DNA of 64,000 bases from Rhizobiales bacterium 63-22 (GTDB lineage Bacteria > Pseudomonadota > Alphaproteobacteria > Rhizobiales > Rhizobiaceae), in assembly GCA_001898995.1 (NCBI GenBank), contig MKVZ01000017.1, forward strand, positions 422,541-486,540. The letters are read 5' to 3'. The translations under genes and the position numbers were made by a program. The notes under the pieces were generated by a model that had not been told where the DNA came from, did no database searches, and saw only the letters and a list, made by a program, of their open reading frames with translations. Every line of letters starts with the position of its first letter. Within the stretch, counting starts at the first letter, position 1. Below, in pieces: positions 1-10,112 of the stretch.

Positions 1-251
1 TGCATTTCGAGGTCTGCTACCATCAGGCCATCGAATTCGCCATCATGAACGGGCTGAGGGTGGTCGAAGCCGGCGCGCAGGGCGAACACAAGCTGGCGCG
101 CGGCTATGTGCCCGTCACCACGCATTCGGCGCATTACATCGCGCATGAGGGTTTCCGCAACGCCGTGCGCGACTATCTCGACCATGAGCGGCGAGAGGTG
201 GAACTGATCCACGACACGCTGGAAGACCATTCGCCTTACAGGCACGAATGA
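1..251 (+). CDS. C-terminal end of a GNAT-like (DUF482/COG3146) protein, truncated by the window edge
   Basis: The reading frame is open from base 3 and ends with TGA at 249-251, so only about 82 C-terminal residues are visible. They contain CYHQAIEFAI, then VEAGAQGEHKLARGY and TTHSAHYIAH. This matches the C-terminal part of the DUF482/COG3146 family, acyltransferase-fold proteins related to peptidoglycan-type GNAT enzymes. The substrate is not known for the family. The ATG at 45 is internal rather than a start, because the family signature begins upstream of it. A HIT-family gene follows after 22 bases on the same strand and may be co-transcribed. Confidence 0.8.
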   Translation, partial: HFEVCYHQAIEFAIMNGLRVVEAGAQGEHKLARGYVPVTTHSAHYIAHEGFRNAVRDYLDHERREVELIHDTLEDHSPYRHE

Positions 252-273
252 TAAAACAAATCGGAGAGACCGC

Positions 274-696
274 ATGACTGCCACTTATGACGACAGCAAT
301 ATTTTCGCGAAGATCCTGCGCGGGGAAATTCCCTCCACGCGCGTCTACGAGACGGATACGGTCGTGGCTTTCATGGATGTGATGCCGCAGGGCAAGGGCC
401 ATACGCTGGTGGTGCCGAAGGCGCCGTCACGCAATCTGCTCGACGCGAAGCCGGACGTGCTGGCCGATGTCATTCAGGTGGTGCAGAAAATCGCTATCGC
501 CGTGAAGAAAGCCTTCGATGCGGACGGTGTGACCGTCATGCAGTTCAACGAACCGGCAGCAGGGCAGACCGTCTATCACCTGCATTTTCATGTCGTGCCA
601 CGCTTCGACGGCGTGGCGCTGAAACCCCATACGGGCCAGATGGAAGACCCGGCGGTCCTCGCCGCCCATGCGGAGAAAATCCGCGCCGCGCTTTGA
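274..696 (+). CDS. HIT family protein (histidine triad nucleotide-binding/hydrolase)
   Basis: This 140-residue protein has the histidine triad HLHFHVV at residues 102-108, with the fold-typical N-terminal start (DSNIFAKILRGEIP) and the GHTLVVPK strand. Its size is normal for a Hint/HIT hydrolase. Such cytoplasmic enzymes cleave phosphoramidates or acyl-nucleotide adducts, but the physiological substrate is usually unknown. The start is supported by a purine-rich GGAGAG about six bases upstream of ATG 274. It lies 22 bases after the GNAT-like gene and is followed by a hairpin with a short T run at 729-755. Confidence 0.93.
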   Translation: MTATYDDSNIFAKILRGEIPSTRVYETDTVVAFMDVMPQGKGHTLVVPKAPSRNLLDAKPDVLADVIQVVQKIAIAVKKAFDADGVTVMQFNEPAAGQTVYHLHFHVVPRFDGVALKPHTGQMEDPAVLAAHAEKIRAAL

Positions 697-728
697 CGCG
701 GCGAGAAAAGAACAGGGCAATCATGGCA

Positions 729-755
729 GCACGGCCTAGCGGCCGTGCGCATGTT
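729..755 (+). terminator. Probable rho-independent terminator after the HIT gene
   Basis: GCACGGCC (729-736) and GGCCGTGC (741-748) form an 8-bp perfect stem with a TAGC loop. ATGTTTT follows within a few bases on the plus strand. It sits between the convergent HIT gene and clpA. The T run is short and offset by three bases, so the strength is uncertain. Confidence 0.5.
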
Positions 756-772
756 TTCCTGCTCTCTCCGGT

Positions 773-3241
773 CTACTTCTTCTTCGATGACGGCGAACGC
801 GGAACCCCGGACGCGGATTTCGGCCCGGCATCGTGCTTTTCATGCTTGCCGGCAAGCACCTTTTCCTCTTCGGCCTTCTTCGGGGCGGCCTTGCGGCGCG
901 GTCCGAGCTTCTTTTCCGCCGGAATGTCCTTCCTCGGACTGACCGGACGGTCGGAAACGGTTTCGAGCGAAAGATCGGTCTGGCCGTCCGGCTTCGCGGT
1001 CACGTCGACACGCACCGTGCCTCCGTGCTTGAGCTTGCCGAACAGCACCTCGTCGGCCAATGGCCGCTTGATGTGCTCCTGAATGACGCGGCCGAGCGGA
1101 CGCGCACCCATGCGTTCGTCATAACCCTTGTCGGCCAGCCAGGCGATCGCCGCTTCCGTCAGTTCGAAGGTCACGCCGCGCTCGGCAAGCTGGGCTTCGA
1201 GTTGCAGCACGAATTTCTGCACGACCTGATGGATGACCGGCACCGGCAGCGGACCGAACGGAATGATCGCGTCGAGACGGTTGCGGAATTCCGGCGTGAA
1301 CAGCCGGTTGATCGCCTCCATGTCGTCGCCCTCGCGCCGTGTCGATCCGAAGCCGATCGCCGCCCTCTGCATGTCCGACGCGCCGGCATTGGTGGTCATG
1401 ATCAGGATCACATTGCGGAAATCGATCTTCTTGCCGTTGTGATCGGTCAGCGAGCCGTGGTCCATCACCTGCAACAATATGTTGAACAGGTCGGGATGCG
1501 CCTTCTCGATCTCGTCGAGCAGCAGCACACAATGCGGATGCTGGTCGACACCGTCGGTCAGAAGCCCGCCCTGATCGAAGCCGACATAGCCGGGAGGCGC
1601 GCCGATCAGCCGGGACACGGTGTGACGCTCCATATATTCCGACATGTCGAAGCGCAGAAGCTCCACGCCGAGCGAAGCGGCAAGTTGACGGGCCACTTCT
1701 GTCTTGCCGACGCCCGTGGGGCCGGAGAACAGATAGGAGCCGATCGGCTTGTCCGGCTCGCGCAGGCCGGCGCGCGCCAGCTTGATCGAGGACGACAGCG
1801 CTTCGATGGCGAGATCCTGCCCGTAGACGACGCGCTTGAGTTCGGCTTCCAGATGCGCCAACACCTCCTCGTCGTCCTTGGAGACGGACTTGGGCGGGAT
1901 GCGCGCCATGGTGGCGATGGTCGCCTCTATCTCCTTCACGCCGATGGTTTTCTTGCGCTTGTTCTCCGGCAACAGCATCTGGCTCGCGCCCGTCTCGTCG
2001 ATCACGTCGATCGCCTTGTCGGGCAGCTTGCGGTCGGAGATGTAGCGCGCGGAAAGCTCCACCGCCGACTTGATCGCCTCGCCGGTATATTTGACCTTGT
2101 GGAAATCCTCGAAATAGGGCTTTAGCCCCTTCATGATCTCGATGGCGTCGGGGATCGACGGCTCGTTGACGTCGATCTTCTGGAACCGGCGCACCAGCGC
2201 GCGGTCCTTCTCGAAGAACTGGCGATATTCCTTGTAGGTGGTCGAGCCGATACAGCGGATCGCGCCCGAGGACAGCGCCGGCTTCAACAGGTTCGAGGCG
2301 TCCATCGCCCCGCCGGAGGTCGCCCCCGCGCCGATCACCGTGTGAATCTCGTCGATGAACAGCACCGCTCCCGGATAGTCCTCCAGTTCCTTCACGACCT
2401 GCTTCAGCCGCTCCTCGAAATCGCCGCGATAGCGGGTTCCGGCGAGCAGCGTGCCCATGTCGAGCGAGAAGATGGTGGCGTTGGCAAGCGCCGCCGGCAC
2501 CTTGCCCTCGACGATGCGCTTGGCGAGGCCCTCGGCGATGGCCGTCTTGCCGACGCCCGGATCGCCCACATAGAGCGGGTTGTTCTTCGACCGGCGGCAG
2601 AGAACCTGAATGGTGCGGTTGATCTCGCTGTCGCGGCCGATCAGCGGATCGATGCGGCCGGACTTCGCCTTTTCGTTGAGATTGACGCAATAGGCGGCGA
2701 GCGCATCCTGTTTCTTCTTCGGTGCCTCTTCCTGCCCGTTCTCGGCGCGCTCCTCACCCGGACCTTCCGCGCCGCGCGGCGCGCGCGGCTCGCCGTCCTG
2801 CACGCGCTTGGAAATGCCGTGCGAAATGTAGTTGACCGCGTCGTAGCGGGTCATCTGCTGTTCCTGAAGGAAATAGGCGGCATGGCTCTCGCGCTCGGCG
2901 AAGATGGCTACCAGCACGTTCGCCCCGGTCACTTCCTCGCGGTTCGAGGACTGCACATGGATGACCGCGCGCTGGATCACGCGCTGGAAGGACGCCGTGG
3001 GCTTGGAATCCTCGTCATAGCCGGTGACGAGATTGTCCAGCTCGCGGTCGATATAATCGGTGACGACGCGCTTCAGATGGTCGAGATCGACATTGCAGGC
3101 ACGCATCACCGCGCCGGCATCCTGATCGTCGATCAGGGCGAGCAGAAGATGTTCGAGCGTGGCATATTCGTGGTGCCGCTCGTTTGCGATGGTGAGGGCC
3201 TGATGCAGCGCCCTTTCAAGGCTGGGAGAGAACGATGGCAT
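773..3241 (-). CDS. clpA: ATP-dependent Clp protease ATP-binding subunit ClpA
   Basis: This 822-residue AAA+ unfoldase feeds substrates to ClpP in the cytoplasm. It has a paired Clp-N domain (residues 1-145), the first AAA domain with Walker A GDPGVGKT (226-233) and Walker B LFIDEIH (about 294-300), and the second with GPTGVGKT (507-514). An IGFG loop (RAAIGFGSTRR) of the kind that docks on ClpP is present. ClpA, unlike ClpB, lacks the long middle coiled coil, and none is seen here. The C-terminus carries a basic, low-complexity tail beyond the usual end. The adaptor gene clpS ends six bases upstream, so clpS-clpA is one transcription unit. Confidence 0.98.
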   Translation of the reverse strand: MPSFSPSLERALHQALTIANERHHEYATLEHLLLALIDDQDAGAVMRACNVDLDHLKRVVTDYIDRELDNLVTGYDEDSKPTASFQRVIQRAVIHVQSSNREEVTGANVLVAIFAERESHAAYFLQEQQMTRYDAVNYISHGISKRVQDGEPRAPRGAEGPGEERAENGQEEAPKKKQDALAAYCVNLNEKAKSGRIDPLIGRDSEINRTIQVLCRRSKNNPLYVGDPGVGKTAIAEGLAKRIVEGKVPAALANATIFSLDMGTLLAGTRYRGDFEERLKQVVKELEDYPGAVLFIDEIHTVIGAGATSGGAMDASNLLKPALSSGAIRCIGSTTYKEYRQFFEKDRALVRRFQKIDVNEPSIPDAIEIMKGLKPYFEDFHKVKYTGEAIKSAVELSARYISDRKLPDKAIDVIDETGASQMLLPENKRKKTIGVKEIEATIATMARIPPKSVSKDDEEVLAHLEAELKRVVYGQDLAIEALSSSIKLARAGLREPDKPIGSYLFSGPTGVGKTEVARQLAASLGVELLRFDMSEYMERHTVSRLIGAPPGYVGFDQGGLLTDGVDQHPHCVLLLDEIEKAHPDLFNILLQVMDHGSLTDHNGKKIDFRNVILIMTTNAGASDMQRAAIGFGSTRREGDDMEAINRLFTPEFRNRLDAIIPFGPLPVPVIHQVVQKFVLQLEAQLAERGVTFELTEAAIAWLADKGYDERMGARPLGRVIQEHIKRPLADEVLFGKLKHGGTVRVDVTAKPDGQTDLSLETVSDRPVSPRKDIPAEKKLGPRRKAAPKKAEEEKVLAGKHEKHDAGPKSASGVPRSPSSKKK

Positions 3242-3247
3242 ATGACC

Positions 3248-3598
3248 TCACTTCTTTTCCATCACGCATTGCAGCGGATGCTGGTTCTGGCGGGCGAAAT
3301 CCATGACCTGGGAAACCTTGGTCTCGGCGACTTCGTAGGTGAAGACGCCGCATTCGCCGACGCCATGATTGTGGACATGCAGCATGATGCGCGTCGCGTC
3401 GTCCATGTTCTTGTGGAAGAAGCGCTGCAACACATGCACGACGAATTCCATCGGCGTGTAGTCGTCGTTGAGCAGCAGGACTCGGTAAAGGCTGGGCTTC
3501 TTGGTTTTCGGCTGCGTGCGCGTGACGACCACGGTGCCGTTTTCCGGCCCGTTGCCACCGCTGGTCTTACCCTGCATGACTGGATCGAAACGTCTCAT
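3248..3598 (-). CDS. clpS: ClpS adaptor of the ClpAP protease
   Basis: The predicted protein has 116 residues and contains the ClpS core: [43 protein letters not shown] and the conserved C-terminal PLQCVMEKK. ClpS binds the ClpA N-domain and delivers N-end-rule substrates. The open frame extends to 3709, but the upstream part is unlike the family. I chose ATG 3598 because it follows an AGG-containing site (GTGACAGG). A second candidate ATG at 3577 has no clear ribosome binding site. The gene is immediately upstream of clpA. Confidence 0.95.
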   Translation of the reverse strand: MRRFDPVMQGKTSGGNGPENGTVVVTRTQPKTKKPSLYRVLLLNDDYTPMEFVVHVLQRFFHKNMDDATRIMLHVHNHGVGECGVFTYEVAETKVSQVMDFARQNQHPLQCVMEKK

Positions 3599-3946
3599 AA
3601 AGCCTGTCACCCGACTGCCTGCCCGTGCTGATCTCTTGCCCTGATATGTAGGTCGCGACGCGATGATTTTAAGCCCTTCCCCCACACTTGCAACCGCGTC
3701 TTGCGTCATGAATCAGCATGGGGACAAATTAATATCGGCGGGCCGCCCGGAGGGGCATTTCCGCGCCACGCCCTCATAAAAAAGTGATCGCCGGAAAAAT
3801 CGGGCCGGAATTTCAGGAAATTCGTAAACGCCGTCCTCACCATAAACGGATTGGTAACGCTACCCGCATTAGGGTGCAAAAACGAGATTGCTGTGTGCCT
3901 TTTGTGCCGCAGTGCAAAAAATCCGCGAGACAGGCAGGTCATCATC
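3599..3946. other. Divergent intergenic region between clpS and the carboxypeptidase gene
   Basis: About 350 bases separate the divergent clpS and D-Ala-D-Ala carboxypeptidase genes and must contain promoters for both. I could not place convincing -35/-10 pairs. Open frames inside it (for example on the minus strand from 4047 to 3706) show no family resemblance and are probably chance. Confidence 0.5.
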
Positions 3947-5338
3947 GTGCTTACCGCATTCAGTACAATTTCTTCCACGCTGAAAAAAGCGGCCCAGCTT
4001 ACATTACTCATCGCCACCGTGACCGGCTGTTCCACGGCCTCCACCACTGTGCCCGCCGAGGCACGGGGCGACAGCCGCTATGCGGCCATCGTGGTGGACG
4101 CCAATACGGGCCGGACACTGTTCGCGGCCAATGCCGACGCGTCGCGCTATCCCGCCTCGCTGACCAAGATGATGACCCTCTACCTGCTGTTCGAGGCCAT
4201 GGAGAGCGGCCGCGTCAACCGCAACACACCTATTCCCGTCTCGGCTCACGCCGCCGCGCAGCAGCCGACCAAGCTCAATCTCCGCCCCGGCCAGACCATC
4301 CGCGCGGAGGACGCCATCCTCGGCATGGTCACCAAGTCGGCCAACGACGCCGCCGTCGCGGTCGGCGAATATCTGGGCGGCTCGGAAACGCGCTTCGCGC
4401 AGATGATGACCGCCAAGGCGCGCCAGCTCGGCATGCGCAACACGGTGTTCCGCAATGCCTCCGGCCTGCCCAACATGGCGCAGCATTCCACCGCGCACGA
4501 CATGGCCATCCTCGGCATGGCGCTGCGCCAGCATTTCCCGCGTGAGTTCGCCTATTTCTCACGCCGCAGCTTCGTCTATCGCGGCCAGACCATCAAAGGT
4601 CACAACCACGTCATGGAGCATGTGGCCGGCGTGGACGGCATCAAGACCGGCTATACAAACGCTTCGGGCTTCAACCTGGTTTCGTCGGTCAATCTCGACG
4701 GCCGCCGCCTCGTCGCCGTGGTCATGGGCGGCAATACCTTCCGGGCGCGCGACGCGCACATGATTCAGCTTATCCGTAAATATCTGCCGGAAGCCAAACG
4801 CGGCCGCAGCAGCGACGCGCTGGCAGTGGCACGCAACGATAACGACAACGTGCCGCAGCAGACCGCCAAGGTCCGCCTCCCGCACCCTGCCGCCGCCCCC
4901 GTGCCGGTCGTGCGGGGAGTGGTGCCCGTCGCGGACGTTGTCGGCAACGACAGCGCCGAGGGACAGGGTGACGCCGACGAGCCGGCAAAGCCCGCCGTGC
5001 GCCCGCGGCGGAAGGTCGCCGTTCCGGCAGCCGCCGCGGCAGCGGAAGACATCGACCCGCTCGTGACCGCATCGGCCGCGTCGGCGGCCGGCGGCTGGGC
5101 CGTCCAGATCGGCTCGCTGCCAAGCGCAAAACAGGCCCAGCGCGTGCTCTCGCAGGCCTATGCCGCCGGCGGAAGCGCGCTCGGCAATTCCACCGCAAGC
5201 ATGCAGCGTTTCAACCAGGGGCGTTCCACTTTTTACCGTGCCCGCTTCACCGGCTTCGGCTCGCAAAAAGCGGCGCAAAAAGCCTGCACAGCGCTGAAGA
5301 GGAAGCATTTCCATTGCTTCCCTCTGGTCAACAACTGA
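3947..5338 (+). CDS. D-alanyl-D-alanine carboxypeptidase (peptidase S11) with C-terminal SPOR domain
   Basis: This is a low-molecular-mass penicillin-binding protein that trims D-Ala from peptidoglycan pentapeptides in the periplasm. With GTG 3947 as start it has 463 residues. All three active-site motifs are present: SLTK (Ser71-Lys74), SAN (131-133) and KTG (233-235). The N-terminus has a hydrophobic stretch ending VTG-Cys28, a plausible lipobox. An Ala/Pro-rich linker follows the catalytic domain, and residues from about 385 form a SPOR domain (GGWAVQIGSLPS through the C-terminus), which binds denuded glycan at division sites. GTG 3947 was chosen because it follows GGCAGG and directly precedes the signal segment. 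The frame is open back to 3851. Confidence 0.92.
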   Translation: MLTAFSTISSTLKKAAQLTLLIATVTGCSTASTTVPAEARGDSRYAAIVVDANTGRTLFAANADASRYPASLTKMMTLYLLFEAMESGRVNRNTPIPVSAHAAAQQPTKLNLRPGQTIRAEDAILGMVTKSANDAAVAVGEYLGGSETRFAQMMTAKARQLGMRNTVFRNASGLPNMAQHSTAHDMAILGMALRQHFPREFAYFSRRSFVYRGQTIKGHNHVMEHVAGVDGIKTGYTNASGFNLVSSVNLDGRRLVAVVMGGNTFRARDAHMIQLIRKYLPEAKRGRSSDALAVARNDNDNVPQQTAKVRLPHPAAAPVPVVRGVVPVADVVGNDSAEGQGDADEPAKPAVRPRRKVAVPAAAAAAEDIDPLVTASAASAAGGWAVQIGSLPSAKQAQRVLSQAYAAGGSALGNSTASMQRFNQGRSTFYRARFTGFGSQKAAQKACTALKRKHFHCFPLVNN

Positions 5339-5409
5339 ACAACCGGGGAAGCAGTGCCTCACCACAACAGTTTCAAACCCGAATTTTGTAAAGCGTGAAG
5401 GGTTTCGAG

Positions 5410-5706
5410 ATGTCGAATATGAAAGAGACCTCTATCCAATCGTCGCCGGCAAGCGACATATGGCGCGACAATACCGGACAGCCATCGCCGCTCGGCAGCC
5501 TGTTTCCCGTGCAGGCATTGAAACAGGCGGCGCGGCGGCTCGCCGACACGCGGCGCGGCGCGGGTCTCCAGACGCGCGATCTGGTCGCCATGCTGGTGAG
5601 CCACACCGCCCGCCAGAAACGCCTTGCCCAGCCGACGGCGCGCATGCGCATGACGCTGCCCGCCCATATGGGCGCGATCGCCGTGCGCATCACTCTCGAC
5701 AATTGA
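5410..5706 (+). CDS. Small protein of unknown function
   Basis: I do not recognise this 98-residue protein. It has a polar N-terminus, then an amphipathic Arg/Ala/Leu-rich middle (QALKQAARRLADTRR) and a basic C-terminal half. ATG 5410 is preceded by GAAGGG at suitable spacing, which favours this start over the GTG at 5395. The opposite strand is also open over the same interval, so coding status rests on the ribosome binding site and position 70 bases after the carboxypeptidase gene. It might be co-transcribed with that gene. Confidence 0.5.
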   Translation: MSNMKETSIQSSPASDIWRDNTGQPSPLGSLFPVQALKQAARRLADTRRGAGLQTRDLVAMLVSHTARQKRLAQPTARMRMTLPAHMGAIAVRITLDN

Positions 5707-5751
5707 GCTTCATCCGCCGTTCGGCATTGCGCGAATGCGCGATGCCGGGAT

Positions 5752-6189
5752 TTACAGCAGTCCCAGCGCTGCCAGTTCCTGACGCAGTTCGGCCGGCAAT
5801 GCCGCCCTGCCCGCCTTTCCGGCGGACTCGTCGCGCGGAACCTCGTCGGCTTTCAGATACCGCCAGCCCTGAAAGGCGCGTCGCGGCTGCCAGTCGGTCG
5901 GAACGATCTTCGGCTCCAGCACGAAATGGCAGCGGCCGATACCAGCCTCGTCGGTGAAGGGGCGGACGTCGAGAAAGCGCTGGCGGCACTGGATATTGCC
6001 CTTGATGACCCAGTAGAGCGAACCGCCGTCGAGCAACTCATCGATGCGCTTCGGCACCATGCGCGTGGTGTGCGTCTGCTCCGCGACGAGACCGGCCGCG
6101 CGCCGTTCCGCCAGCCGGAAATCGATCCATGCGGCGAGATCCTCGATGCTGTCGCAGCCCACGCAGAGTTTGACGAGATGGAGAGCCAT
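5752..6189 (-). CDS. DUF1489 family protein
   Basis: The 145-residue protein begins MALHLVKLCVGCDSIEDLAAW and contains HTTRMVPKR, GSLYWVIKG and QCRQRFLDVRPF, typical of the alphaproteobacterial DUF1489 family. It appears cytoplasmic, with no signal or membrane segment. The biochemical role of the family is not established. It is convergent with the small gene ending at 5706. Just between them an imperfect hairpin (CGGCAT and ATGCCG arms, about 5725-5748) lacks a T run. Confidence 0.88.
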   Translation of the reverse strand: MALHLVKLCVGCDSIEDLAAWIDFRLAERRAAGLVAEQTHTTRMVPKRIDELLDGGSLYWVIKGNIQCRQRFLDVRPFTDEAGIGRCHFVLEPKIVPTDWQPRRAFQGWRYLKADEVPRDESAGKAGRAALPAELRQELAALGLL

Positions 6190-6268
6190 GTGCCTCCTGT
6201 AGCCGGACAGGCCGCCCGGTTCAAGAGCGAAGCCGAACCGTCCCTTCCGTGATCCCTGCCATTGAATG

Positions 6269-7672
<1,404 letters not shown>

Positions 7673-7805
7673 TCCACACCTTCCATGCCTCGCCAGAGCG
7701 CATGTTCCGGCGCATCCTCAAATGGATAATGTAGGAAAGGACCGGCACGAATGGAATGCCGAAATGCGGCATGAAACCTCCCGAATACGCAAGCCCGCCG
7801 CAGCC

Positions 7806-8669
7806 TCACGGCCCCGGCAGCAGCGCGCCGGTCTTGCCGGCGAGCCGGTAGGCGGCAAGACCGATCCATTCGCGCACCGCCACATCGAGCCGTGACAGCG
7901 CATCGTCCGGCGCATCCAGATCGAATGACAGGCCTTCATGAGCGCGGGTCTTGTAATCGACCGGCCAAGCCGTCACCCGAAAACCCGCCGCACGGAAACA
8001 GCCGACGGCGCGCGGCATATGATAGGCGGAGGTTACCAGCAGCCATGTCTCACCGGGCTTCGGCTGCGCAAGCGCCATGGAATAGCGTGCGTTCTCGACC
8101 GTGTTGCGGGAACGATTCTCGAAGATATAGCGGTCACCCGAAAAACCCAGATCGTGGAGAAGCGTGCGGGTGCTGTCGGCATCGCGCGCGGAAGCGGCGA
8201 AGAACGCGCCCGCCCCGCCCGAAACGACGATCTTCGCCTGAGGATAGAGCCGCGCCAGCCGCATCGTCTCCACGATCCGGTCGGCGGCGCTGTTGAGTTC
8301 GTATCCCCCGCGGCTGGCATCGACATCCCCGACCATATAGCCGCCGAGCACGATGATGCCGTCCACATGGGCGGGCATGACATCCGGCCGCGCGAAGCGG
8401 TTTTCGAGCGGCGCGAGCATGAGGGCGCCCAGCGTCGTATAGGCGCCCAGAAACAGGATCGCCGCCGCCAAGCCGAGCACCGCCGCGCCCGATTTGCGCC
8501 AGCCACGCCAGAACGCAAAAAGGCCGAGCACCATCAGGACGAGAATGACGGTCAGCGGCTGAACCGCGAGCCAGAACAGTTTTGAAAGGACGTAGAACAA
8601 AGGCGAGACTCCATCGGCGCCGGCCGCGAATCCGCCGCGCGCCGCCATTATAGCTATGCTAAAAGCCAT
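7806..8669 (-). CDS. YdcF/ElyC-like DUF218 membrane protein
   Basis: Two N-terminal hydrophobic segments precede a DUF218 domain with the family blocks GIIVLGGY, KIVVSGGAGA, SRNTVENARYS and TSAYHMPRAVGCF. Related E. coli proteins (ElyC, SanA, YdcF) sit in the inner membrane and act in envelope integrity; the catalytic activity is unproven. The start is uncertain. ATG 8669 gives 287 residues, ATG 8648 gives 280, and the frame is open to 8771, which would overlap the divergent DUF1624 gene starting at 8696. I therefore prefer 8669. Confidence 0.85.
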   Translation of the reverse strand: MAFSIAIMAARGGFAAGADGVSPLFYVLSKLFWLAVQPLTVILVLMVLGLFAFWRGWRKSGAAVLGLAAAILFLGAYTTLGALMLAPLENRFARPDVMPAHVDGIIVLGGYMVGDVDASRGGYELNSAADRIVETMRLARLYPQAKIVVSGGAGAFFAASARDADSTRTLLHDLGFSGDRYIFENRSRNTVENARYSMALAQPKPGETWLLVTSAYHMPRAVGCFRAAGFRVTAWPVDYKTRAHEGLSFDLDAPDDALSRLDVAVREWIGLAAYRLAGKTGALLPGP

Positions 8670-8695
8670 CAAGGAATCGCCATCGGAAGAAAACC

Positions 8696-9673
8696 ATGCA
8701 GAGCAGCGCCGAACCGGATATCGCCAGCGAACCACGCGCAAAAACGCGGCTTCAGCGCGTGGACATCGCACGCGGCATCGCCCTCATCGCCATGGCGATC
8801 TATCATTTCAGCTGGGATCTGGAATTTTTCGGCTATCTCGCTCCGGCCACCACGGAACATGGCGCCTGGAAGCTGTTCGCGCGCTGTATCGCGTCGAGCT
8901 TCCTGTTTCTCGTCGGGTTCAGCCTCGTTCTGGCGCACGGCAGGGGCATACGCTGGCGGCCCATGCTCATCAGGCTCGTGCAGATCGCCGTGGCGGCGGC
9001 GGCGATCACCGCCGTCACCATGTATATCACGCCCGACTCCTATATTTTCTTCGGCATATTGCACGAGATCGCGCTGGCGAGCCTTCTCGGCCTTCTGTTC
9101 CTGCGCCTGCCCGCGCCGCTCACGCTGGCCGTCGCGGCGCTGGTGATCGCCGCGCCGCTGTTCGCGCGCTCGGAAATTTTCGATCACCGGATTTTGGGTT
9201 TCGTCGGGCTTGCGACGGTCACGCCGCGCTCCAACGATTATGTGCCGCTATTCCCGTGGTTCGGGGCGGTGCTGATCGGCATCGCCGCCGCCCGCATCCT
9301 GCAATATTCCGGCCGGATGGGCGCGCTCGCCGGCGGGACGAGGCCGCAGGCCCTGCAAAGGCCCCTCACCTTCATCGGCCGCCACAGCCTCGCCTTCTAT
9401 CTGATCCATCAGCCGGTGCTGATCGGGCTGGTCTGGCTCGCCGTGCAGATCGCGCCGCCCGACCGGCGGCCGGCCTTCGAGCAATCCTGCGTCGCGAGCT
9501 GCGAACAGCAGGGAAGCGAGGCCATGTGCCGGCAATTCTGCGGCTGCGTGGTAAAAGAACTCGACAAGGCCAAGCTGTTCGACGACGTGTTTTCCGGCAA
9601 GGCGAACCAGCAGAACAACAAGACGGTGCAGGGCATCGTACAGATGTGCTCGCCCGTGCCGGACGGGCAGTAG
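8696..9673 (+). CDS. DUF1624 (heparan-alpha-glucosaminide N-acetyltransferase-like) membrane protein with Cys-rich tail
   Basis: The 325-residue polytopic protein starts with a cytoplasmic segment followed by RVDIARGIALIAMAIYHFSWDLEFFGY, the DUF1624 signature shared with acyltransferase-3-like membrane enzymes. Several hydrophobic helices follow, ending with HSLAFYLIHQPVLIGLVWL. Residues from about 262 form a hydrophilic tail with six cysteines (C-x3-C-x8-C-x3-C-x-C and one more near the end), unusual for the core family. The likely role is transfer of an acyl group to a cell-surface glycan, but no substrate can be assigned. GGAAGA precedes the start. The gene is divergent from the YdcF-like gene. 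Confidence 0.85.
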   Translation: MQSSAEPDIASEPRAKTRLQRVDIARGIALIAMAIYHFSWDLEFFGYLAPATTEHGAWKLFARCIASSFLFLVGFSLVLAHGRGIRWRPMLIRLVQIAVAAAAITAVTMYITPDSYIFFGILHEIALASLLGLLFLRLPAPLTLAVAALVIAAPLFARSEIFDHRILGFVGLATVTPRSNDYVPLFPWFGAVLIGIAAARILQYSGRMGALAGGTRPQALQRPLTFIGRHSLAFYLIHQPVLIGLVWLAVQIAPPDRRPAFEQSCVASCEQQGSEAMCRQFCGCVVKELDKAKLFDDVFSGKANQQNNKTVQGIVQMCSPVPDGQ

Positions 9674-9677
9674 ACGT

Positions 9678-10064
9678 TCAGGTGGTCACGCCAAGCTCGG
9701 CAAGGCGTTCGATGCAAGCTTCCTCGATCTGGTCGAGTTCGCTCACCGTCTCATCTATGTCGCGGCGCTTCTGGCGCAGGTCCGTGCGCTTTTCCTCCAC
9801 GCGTTTCATCAGCAGCTTGAGCTGGCCCGTCTCACCGGGCGGCTCGCGATACATCTGGATGATCTCGTGGATTTCCGCGATGGAAAAACCAAGCCGCTTG
9901 CCGCGCAATATCTGCTTGAGGAGATGACGGTCGGAAGGCCGGAACAGGCGCGTACGACCACGACGCAGCGGCGAAATCAGCCCTTCGTCCTCATAGAATC
10001 GCAAGGTCCGGGTGGAAATCCCGAACTCCCGCGTCAATTCCGTAATCGTGTAATATTCACGCAC
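9678..10064 (-). CDS. MerR family transcriptional regulator, LiuR-like
   Basis: The 128-residue protein starts with a MerR winged helix-turn-helix (YYTITELTREFGISTRTLRFYEDEGLI) followed by LLKQILRGKRLGFSIAEIHEIIQMY and a long coiled-coil dimerisation helix (about residues 75-120). There is no C-terminal cysteine metal site. This pattern matches LiuR-type regulators of branched-chain amino acid and acyl-CoA catabolism. A sequence at 10113-10128 resembling the LiuR operator lies 49 bases upstream of its start, which supports the call and implies autoregulation. The gene is convergent with the DUF1624 gene, four bases apart. Confidence 0.88.
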   Translation of the reverse strand: MREYYTITELTREFGISTRTLRFYEDEGLISPLRRGRTRLFRPSDRHLLKQILRGKRLGFSIAEIHEIIQMYREPPGETGQLKLLMKRVEEKRTDLRQKRRDIDETVSELDQIEEACIERLAELGVTT

Positions 10065-10112
10065 CGCAATATCCTGCCTCGTATTTCCTGCTCGACCTTT
10101 TGTGCATCTGCA

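Noticed and set aside
833..2125. 430-codon plus-strand open frame opposite clpA
   Set aside because: It is a mirror of the clpA codon pattern, with no start signal or family resemblance.
3706..4047. 113-codon minus-strand frame over the clpS/carboxypeptidase gap
   Set aside because: It overlaps the carboxypeptidase signal peptide region in antisense and shows no domain or start context.
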